Shown here one piece after another: positions 59,841-64,000 of a stretch of DNA of 64,000 nucleotides (the first letter of the stretch is position 1; each line of letters starts with the position of its first letter). The stretch covers positions 1-64,000 of the forward strand of contig NZ_VBWP01000006.1 of the NCBI RefSeq assembly GCF_005771635.1, written 5' to 3'. The notes under the pieces were generated by a model that was not told where the DNA came from, did no database searches, and saw only the letters and a program-made list of their open reading frames with translations. Origin of the DNA: Culicoidibacter larvae (GTDB lineage: Bacteria > Bacillota_I > Bacilli_A > Culicoidibacterales > Culicoidibacteraceae). Made by a program: the position numbers and the translations under genes.

Positions 59841-61250
59841 CTACTCAAATTCAGGTTTGAGCTCTTCAAAACCATTGTTCGCAATAACCTCTTTAATCCA
59901 ATAACCTGACTTTTTAATAGTCCGGTTTCTGGTTTTTAAATCCAATGACACATAGCCATAACGATTTTTATAAGCATTGGTCCATGACCAGTTATCAACA
60001 AATGTCCATAAATGGTAGCCTTGGCAATTTGAACCTTCTTGAATCGCTTTATTGAGCCACTGCAAATGCTCCTGAATAAACTCGATGCGGTAATCATCGC
60101 AAATCATACCGGTCTCATCTTTAAAACGGTCTTCGTCATGAACGCCCATACCATTTTCCGAAACATACCACTTTATATTGCCATACTCATTTTTGACTCG
60201 CATAGCAATATCGTATATCGTTTTAGGATAAATTTCCCAGCCGCGATGCACATTCATGCGGCGATTCGGCATTTCATAATTATCGAAATACCAGTCCGGC
60301 ATAAAAACATCATTGATGTTCGGCAACCGTGCGGGTGCCTTCACCCGTTGCGGTTGATAATAATTGATCCCAATAAAATCAACTGTATTATTTTTGATAA
60401 GCTCCAATTCTTCTGAAGTATATTCAAAATTACAGTTGTGCTTTTCAAGTAACTCGAGATATTGATCGGCATATTCGCCTTTCACACATGGATCCATGAA
60501 AATACGATTTGTAAATAAATCGAAAACTTCAGCAGCCAATAAATCACCACTATTTTGCGAACGTGGAATCGGCGGCAGTAAATCAACCACAATCCCGATT
60601 TCACCATCAAGGTTCAACTTATGATAAGCCTCAACGCTGCCGGCATGAGCCAACAAAATATTATAGTTAGCTTGCGTGTATGAACGAGTATTGACTTCAT
60701 TCGGATAAATAAAGTCATACAGGTACGCTCCTTTTGCATGAGCAACCGGTTCATTAAAGGTTATCCAGCGCTTCACCCGGTCACCAAACAATGTAAATGC
60801 GGTTGTTGCAAACTTAACAAAAAGTTCAGCGACATGTTTATTCTTGAAGCCACCGTATTCGTGCTCCAAAGCAATTGGCGTATCAAAGTGGAATAAATTC
60901 ATCACCGGTTCAACACCGGCCGCAATCATTTCATTAATATAATCATTGTAAAAAGCCACTGCTTTTTCGTCAGGTTCTCCGGTTTCCAAATCCTTAATCA
61001 ATCTTGACCATTGAATTGAAGTTCGGAATGACTTGAGTCCCAACTCCTTCATAATCGCAACATCCTCTTTATAACGATGATAACTATCACAAGTTATTTT
61101 TGGACCGACTTGTTGATAAAACCGTTCAGGATCTTTGGCATACCAATACTCCCATAAAGATTCATGGGGTTTATCAGCAGAACCTTCACTTTGCGGACCG
61201 CTCGAGGCTGTTCCCCAATCAAAATCAGCACTAAATTCTATTTTAGCCAT
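59841..61250 (-). CDS. 6-phospho-beta-glucosidase, glycoside hydrolase family 1
   Basis: This 469-residue GH1 enzyme has the acid/base E167 in ITFNEP and the nucleophile E365 in WYVSENGMG. The C-terminal loop DNWSWTNAYKNRYGYVSLD carries the Ser, Lys and Tyr that bind the 6-phosphate in phospho-glucosidases. It splits sugars imported through the PTS (cellobiose, arbutin or salicin types). GGAGGTG before the ATG fixes the start. It is the first gene of GH1-rpiR-IIC, with an intrinsic terminator and two operator-like dyads upstream. Confidence 0.95.
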   Translation of the reverse strand: MAKIEFSADFDWGTASSGPQSEGSADKPHESLWEYWYAKDPERFYQQVGPKITCDSYHRYKEDVAIMKELGLKSFRTSIQWSRLIKDLETGEPDEKAVAFYNDYINEMIAAGVEPVMNLFHFDTPIALEHEYGGFKNKHVAELFVKFATTAFTLFGDRVKRWITFNEPVAHAKGAYLYDFIYPNEVNTRSYTQANYNILLAHAGSVEAYHKLNLDGEIGIVVDLLPPIPRSQNSGDLLAAEVFDLFTNRIFMDPCVKGEYADQYLELLEKHNCNFEYTSEELELIKNNTVDFIGINYYQPQRVKAPARLPNINDVFMPDWYFDNYEMPNRRMNVHRGWEIYPKTIYDIAMRVKNEYGNIKWYVSENGMGVHDEDRFKDETGMICDDYRIEFIQEHLQWLNKAIQEGSNCQGYHLWTFVDNWSWTNAYKNRYGYVSLDLKTRNRTIKKSGYWIKEVIANNGFEELKPEFE

Positions 61251-61291
61251 AATACTAACACCTCCATATTAATGGTAGCATGCCAGCCTCT

Positions 61292-61323
61292 GGACTTTTG
61301 TCAATTAATGCGGACAATTGTCC
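61292..61323 (-). promoter_or_regulatory. Paired operator-like dyads upstream of GH1 gene
   Basis: The perfect 12-bp palindrome GGACAATTGTCC (61312-61323) and a related GGACTTTTGTCA (61292-61303) have centres 20 bp apart, suited to cooperative binding of one regulator, probably RpiR. TTGACA (61299-61304) overlaps the second site but no good -10 follows it. Confidence 0.5.
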
Positions 61324-61369
61324 AAAGTTCATTTTATCTAATTGATTATTTATTTTGGGCACAAAAAAA

Positions 61370-61392
61370 CTACCGGGGAGGTAACCCGGTAG
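61370..61392 (-). terminator. Intrinsic terminator in the GH1 leader
   Basis: CTACCGGG (61370-61377) with CCCGGTAG (61385-61392) is followed by seven U on the minus strand. No minus-strand gene ends here. The next one upstream (61677) has its own terminator, so this ends a leader or a small RNA 120 bases before GH1. Confidence 0.75.
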
Positions 61393-61634
61393 CTCAAAAC
61401 GTTGCAATTGCAACTGTTTTTTTATATATAAGAGGATATATATGAAAAAGTTTTTTTATTTTTAAGGATTTATATTATTAAAAGTTTTATTTATCAAAAT
61501 CTTTCTGTTGACTCGTATCAAATCACCTCGTTTGTTTTGGTATGGTTTTAGTATAGCCTACTTATATGTTGTTGAATTGTTCACTATGTGTTGTTTGTGT
61601 GTGAAATGGCTTACATGATTGTTATGAAGAAAAA
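61393..61634 (-). promoter_or_regulatory. Gene-free leader region of GH1 locus
   Basis: Minus-strand -10 TATACT (61550-61555) with a weak -35 (about 61571-61577) could start a transcript that ends at the terminator at 61370-61392. It contains a perfect palindrome GTTGCAATTGCAAC (61401-61414) just before the terminator. It also has a possible 19-codon leader peptide (61462-61521, TTG start, GAGGTG four bases upstream). Nothing else is seen in this stretch. Confidence 0.35.
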
Positions 61635-61669
61635 AGAAGCGTGCTTACGACAATCGTAAGCACGCTTCT
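61635..61669 (-). terminator. Terminator of small membrane protein gene
   Basis: A 16-bp perfect stem (61635-61650 with 61654-61669) is followed by UUUUUUCUUC on the minus strand. Confidence 0.9.
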
Positions 61670-61676
61670 ACTCATA

Positions 61677-62114
61677 TTAGATTCTGCGAATATAGTACAT
61701 TTTATTGCGGAATACTGTATATTGCAAAGCCATCATTACACCGATAACAATTACCAGCCAAAGCAGCATTAAGACTAGCGCTATTGTAAAATTACGAGCG
61801 GCAGTGCCAATAATTATTGCAACAATGAAACCTACAATCATAGCGATAAAAGTAATTACATTAGAAATAACAATATATGCCATATCAATGCCGGTTTGTA
61901 ATTGGATAGTTTCCTCTTCGGCAATCTCAAATTCAAATACCGGTGATTTAAGTTTATCCATATTTACTTGCAATTCATGTTTACCTGGTAAGAATTGATA
62001 TGCTTTGGTTTGATTATTTGCAATCTTATCTAAAAATTGGCCATTCGCGTCAATTTTAAAATTTCTCGCCAGTCCGAACCAATTCCACGATCTTTTAATA
62101 ACTACAGTTGCCAT
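61677..62114 (-). CDS. Small membrane protein of unknown function
   Basis: This 145-residue protein has a soluble N-terminal beta domain (MATVVIKRSWNWFGLARNFKIDANGQFLDKI ... FLPGKHELQVNMDKLKSPVFEF). That part looks like the short beta-sandwich found before membrane helices in several Bacillota proteins of unknown role. Two to three helices follow (about 77-132), and the tail is basic. AAAGGGG lies seven bases before the ATG. It is divergent from the tandem unknown genes at 62215. Confidence 0.6.
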   Translation of the reverse strand: MATVVIKRSWNWFGLARNFKIDANGQFLDKIANNQTKAYQFLPGKHELQVNMDKLKSPVFEFEIAEEETIQLQTGIDMAYIVISNVITFIAMIVGFIVAIIIGTAARNFTIALVLMLLWLVIVIGVMMALQYTVFRNKMYYIRRI

Positions 62115-62214
62115 TTGACTACCCCTTTTTATATATTATTCGTTACCATCGTATCATATTTGACCAACTTTTTGTGATAAAATTTGATATACTATTTTAT
62201 GAGGAGCTGATTAT

Positions 62215-62859
62215 ATGCAAAAAAATGTTGACCGTATCGAACATAAATTTTTACAGATTTTCCCCGAAGGATTATCAGGTGATGATTGGAACAATGCCGG
62301 CAAACGCCATAATCCCGATAAAATTTTTGAAATATTTCAAACTGAATTAACTAAAGAAGCTCTGGAACTGACTTTGGATTCTGGCGATTACGAGGAAACG
62401 ATTGATGCCATTACTGCTGCGGTTCGCCGGGTATCGGTAATCAGTGTTTTTGAAAAATTTGCTTTTAAAAATTATATTGCTCATCAGGAAATTCATGGAC
62501 CCTTTCTGGAAGCACTTTATCAATTTATGTATAACTTTAACGAAGAAAGCTTTGATGGCTTAGTTTCAGTCTTACTACGTTATCGTCATGAGAAGAATAC
62601 GAATCCGGCAAAATGGCCGGTAGTATCATTCTTCAAAGCCTATGCCGACCCGGATAATTATGTTTTTGTAAAACCCAATACCGTAAAAGGTGAAGCTCGG
62701 GTTATGGAATGGGATATTCAATATAAAAGCATGCCTAACTACCAAACATATATGCAAGTAATGGAAATGGTGAAAGCTTTTAGAAAACATTCTACTTTAT
62801 GCCAAAATGAGAACTTAATGATTACTCAGGCTGTTATGTTCTGTGCTCTTGAATTGTAG
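62215..62859 (+). CDS. Conserved hypothetical protein, first of a tandem pair
   Basis: This 214-residue soluble protein is unrecognised. It and the next gene's product align along their whole length (TLDSGDYEETIDA/TLESGDYQEAIDN, ISVFEKFAFKNYIAHQEIH/ISVFEKLAFQNFVEHQEIH). The shared C-terminal block KW-VVSFFKAY-DP-NY-FVKP-T-KG, then WDIQYKSMPNYQTY, recalls uncharacterised bacterial proteins with a FLKPEVT-like motif, but no name can be given. There are no membrane segments or signal peptide. GAGGAG lies eight bases before the ATG. It is probably cotranscribed with 62869-63534. Confidence 0.7.
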   Translation: MQKNVDRIEHKFLQIFPEGLSGDDWNNAGKRHNPDKIFEIFQTELTKEALELTLDSGDYEETIDAITAAVRRVSVISVFEKFAFKNYIAHQEIHGPFLEALYQFMYNFNEESFDGLVSVLLRYRHEKNTNPAKWPVVSFFKAYADPDNYVFVKPNTVKGEARVMEWDIQYKSMPNYQTYMQVMEMVKAFRKHSTLCQNENLMITQAVMFCALEL

Positions 62860-62868
62860 GTGCTGTTG

Positions 62869-63534
62869 ATGTTTGCCAAACAAGTTCAATTAATTGAAAA
62901 TCTATTTTTAGAACAGTATCCTGACGGCTTTGAAGATGAACTCTGGCTTGCTGGGGAGAAAAGCTATAAACCAGAACAAATGATTACTAATATCAATCAA
63001 CAACTCAGTAAAGAAGAACTTGAGCTTACTCTTGAGTCTGGTGATTATCAGGAAGCGATTGATAACACCCTTCATTTAGTACGACAATCTAAAGTAATCA
63101 GTGTCTTTGAAAAACTGGCATTTCAAAATTTTGTTGAACATCAGGAAATTCATGAACAGTTCTTAAACGCACTCTATAATTTCATGTATGACTACAACGA
63201 AGAAAATTTTGATAACTTTATCATGACATTATTGAGCTATCGTCATGAAAGAAACAGCAAACCAACTAAATGGACTGTTGTTTCATTCTTTAAAGCCTAC
63301 CAAGACCCGCAAAATTATATTTTTGTAAAGCCAACAACAATGAAGGGTATCGCTAAAATTCTAGACTGGGATATTCAATATAAAAGCATGCCTAACTACC
63401 AAACCTATCAGCATATCCTTGCAATGATTCGCGCCTTTCAAGCTGAATCAAGCCTCTGCCGCAATGCTGATATGCGCGAGACTCAAGGTGTGATTTATAC
63501 AGCGCTGCGTGGCTTGGCTCTTAACCAAGACTGA
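62869..63534 (+). CDS. Conserved hypothetical protein, second of a tandem pair
   Basis: This 221-residue paralogue of the upstream gene arose by tandem duplication. The two share an identical DNA stretch of 38 bases (62706-62743 and 63367-63404, coding WDIQYKSMPNYQT), which is much more alike than their flanks. The ATG at 62869, six bases after AGGTG, is preferred over a GTG at 62860 that abuts the previous stop codon. The protein is soluble and rich in aromatic residues near its centre (FLNALYNFMYDYNEENFDNF). Function is unknown. Confidence 0.7.
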   Translation: MFAKQVQLIENLFLEQYPDGFEDELWLAGEKSYKPEQMITNINQQLSKEELELTLESGDYQEAIDNTLHLVRQSKVISVFEKLAFQNFVEHQEIHEQFLNALYNFMYDYNEENFDNFIMTLLSYRHERNSKPTKWTVVSFFKAYQDPQNYIFVKPTTMKGIAKILDWDIQYKSMPNYQTYQHILAMIRAFQAESSLCRNADMRETQGVIYTALRGLALNQD

Positions 63535-63603
63535 GCAAGTACTCCGACACGGAGTTAGTACCTTTGGGTGTGGGGTGCTCTAGCTGTTTTAAAGGACAGA
63601 TAA

Positions 63604-63635
63604 AACCCGAACGCACGGTAAAGTGCGCTCGGGTT
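63604..63635. terminator. Bidirectional terminator at convergent gene ends
   Basis: Arms 63604-63616 and 63623-63635 (one mismatch or wobble) are followed by a T-run on the plus strand and UUUUAUC on the minus strand. A second small hairpin ACTCCG/CGGAGT lies at 63541-63555. Confidence 0.8.
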
Positions 63636-63641
63636 CTTTTT

Positions 63642-64000
63642 TTATTTATCAGAGAAATATTCCTCGATAATGGCTGCAATACGCTCACTCGCGTGACCGT
63701 CGCCATACGGGTTTGAAGCCGTTGCCATTGACTGATACACAGCAGGATCATCTAATAGTTCAGTAATCAACTGATAGATTGTTGCCTCATCAGTGCCTGC
63801 CAGTTTTAAAGTACCGGCAGCAACCCCTTCCGGACGTTCGGTCGTATCACGCATAACCAAGACCGGAACACCAAGTGATGGTGCTTCTTCTTGAATGCCG
63901 CCTGAATCAGTCAGAATAATATTAGCGTGATTAAGGAAGTTATGGAAATCAATAACTTCCAATGGATTGATTAATCGGATACGGTCATGATCACCAAGTT
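63642..64000 (-). CDS. UDP-N-acetylglucosamine 2-epimerase, 3' part only
   Basis: The C-terminal 118 or so residues of a WecB/MnaA-type epimerase (UDP-GlcNAc to UDP-ManNAc, for wall teichoic acid or surface glycans) are visible. The reading frame runs off the window edge. Reading inward from 64000 it gives LGDHDRIRLINPLEVIDFHNFL, then LTDSGGIQEEAPSLGVPVLVMRDTTERPEGVAAGTLKLAG with the UDP-binding SGGxQEE and RxTTERPE motifs, and SNPYGDGHASERIAAII at the end. The true start lies outside the window. Confidence 0.93.
   Translation of the reverse strand, partial: LGDHDRIRLINPLEVIDFHNFLNHANIILTDSGGIQEEAPSLGVPVLVMRDTTERPEGVAAGTLKLAGTDEATIYQLITELLDDPAVYQSMATASNPYGDGHASERIAAIIEEYFSDK

Noticed and set aside
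61331-61359. TAAAAT as a -10 for GH1
   Set aside because: No acceptable -35 at the right distance, so it was not listed as a promoter.
1-64000. tRNA genes, T-box leaders, CRISPR arrays, prophage and transposase genes
   Set aside because: No T-loop or anticodon-arm pattern, no T-box GGTACC-type core, no regularly spaced repeats and no integrase or transposase were found on reading both strands.

Overview
The window is chromosomal DNA of a low-GC, Gram-positive bacterium (Bacillota). The evidence is EzrA, SpoVG, a zinc-ribbon L32, an rpsD leader under a strong TTGACA-17-TATAAT promoter, AGGAGG-type ribosome binding sites, many U-tailed intrinsic terminators, lipobox lipoproteins, PTS components and CcpA-type cre boxes. 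An Erysipelotrichia/Turicibacter/Culicoidibacter-like lineage is plausible from the gene content, but this is inference. No tRNA, rRNA, CRISPR, prophage or transposase was found.

Layout. 0-6 kb: FUSC membrane protein, methyltransferase, acetyltransferases and a marR-ornithine cyclodeaminase-dehydratase operon. 6-13.4 kb: two lipoproteins, yceD-rpmF, tmcAL-mrp, a TPR lipoprotein and a marR-NmrA operon with a visible operator. 13.4-22 kb: housekeeping block folC, mfd, pth, prs, glmU, spoVG, with a candidate small RNA gene beside folC. 22-30.7 kb: stand-alone KdpD-N/Usp protein, two unknown membrane proteins, thiI, a cysteine desulfurase, ezrA and rpsD. 30.7-38 kb: aromatic-acid-exporter-like protein, MFS, OpuC osmolyte transporter, deoD and a MazG-like protein. 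38-45.7 kb: TetR-regulated ABC-2 exporter, VOC protein, M42 peptidase, AlkC/AlkD-like protein, PTS IIB and MupG-like protein. 45.9-57.5 kb: membrane glycosyltransferase, acetyltransferase, HdeD-like protein, DeoR, a sugar ABC transporter, a phosphohexomutase, a DUF1861 protein, GH130 and an AraC regulator. 57.7-64 kb: PTS IIC, RpiR, GH1 phospho-glucosidase, two tandem unknown paralogues, and the 3' part of a UDP-GlcNAc 2-epimerase gene that runs off the edge.

How the genes work together. The 49.7-56.5 kb block reads as one sugar-uptake and breakdown system. The substrate-binding protein and two permeases import an oligosaccharide, the GH130 and DUF1861 enzymes cleave it, and the phosphohexomutase brings a sugar-1-phosphate into glycolysis. 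Two promoters in this block share a -10/operator layout with spoVG. The GH1-RpiR-IIC block is a beta-glucoside PTS locus that lacks its IIB and IIA. A free IIB sits 14 kb away next to the MupG-like gene.

The most unusual non-coding items are: (i) three copies (27.8, 44.5 and 58.9 kb) of a 108-bp palindromic intergenic element whose stems differ in sequence but keep pairing; (ii) a roughly 98-nt candidate sRNA with its own promoter and terminator and a single-stranded anti-Shine-Dalgarno stretch (13.4 kb); (iii) a leader with an intrinsic terminator ahead of the GH1 gene (61.4 kb).
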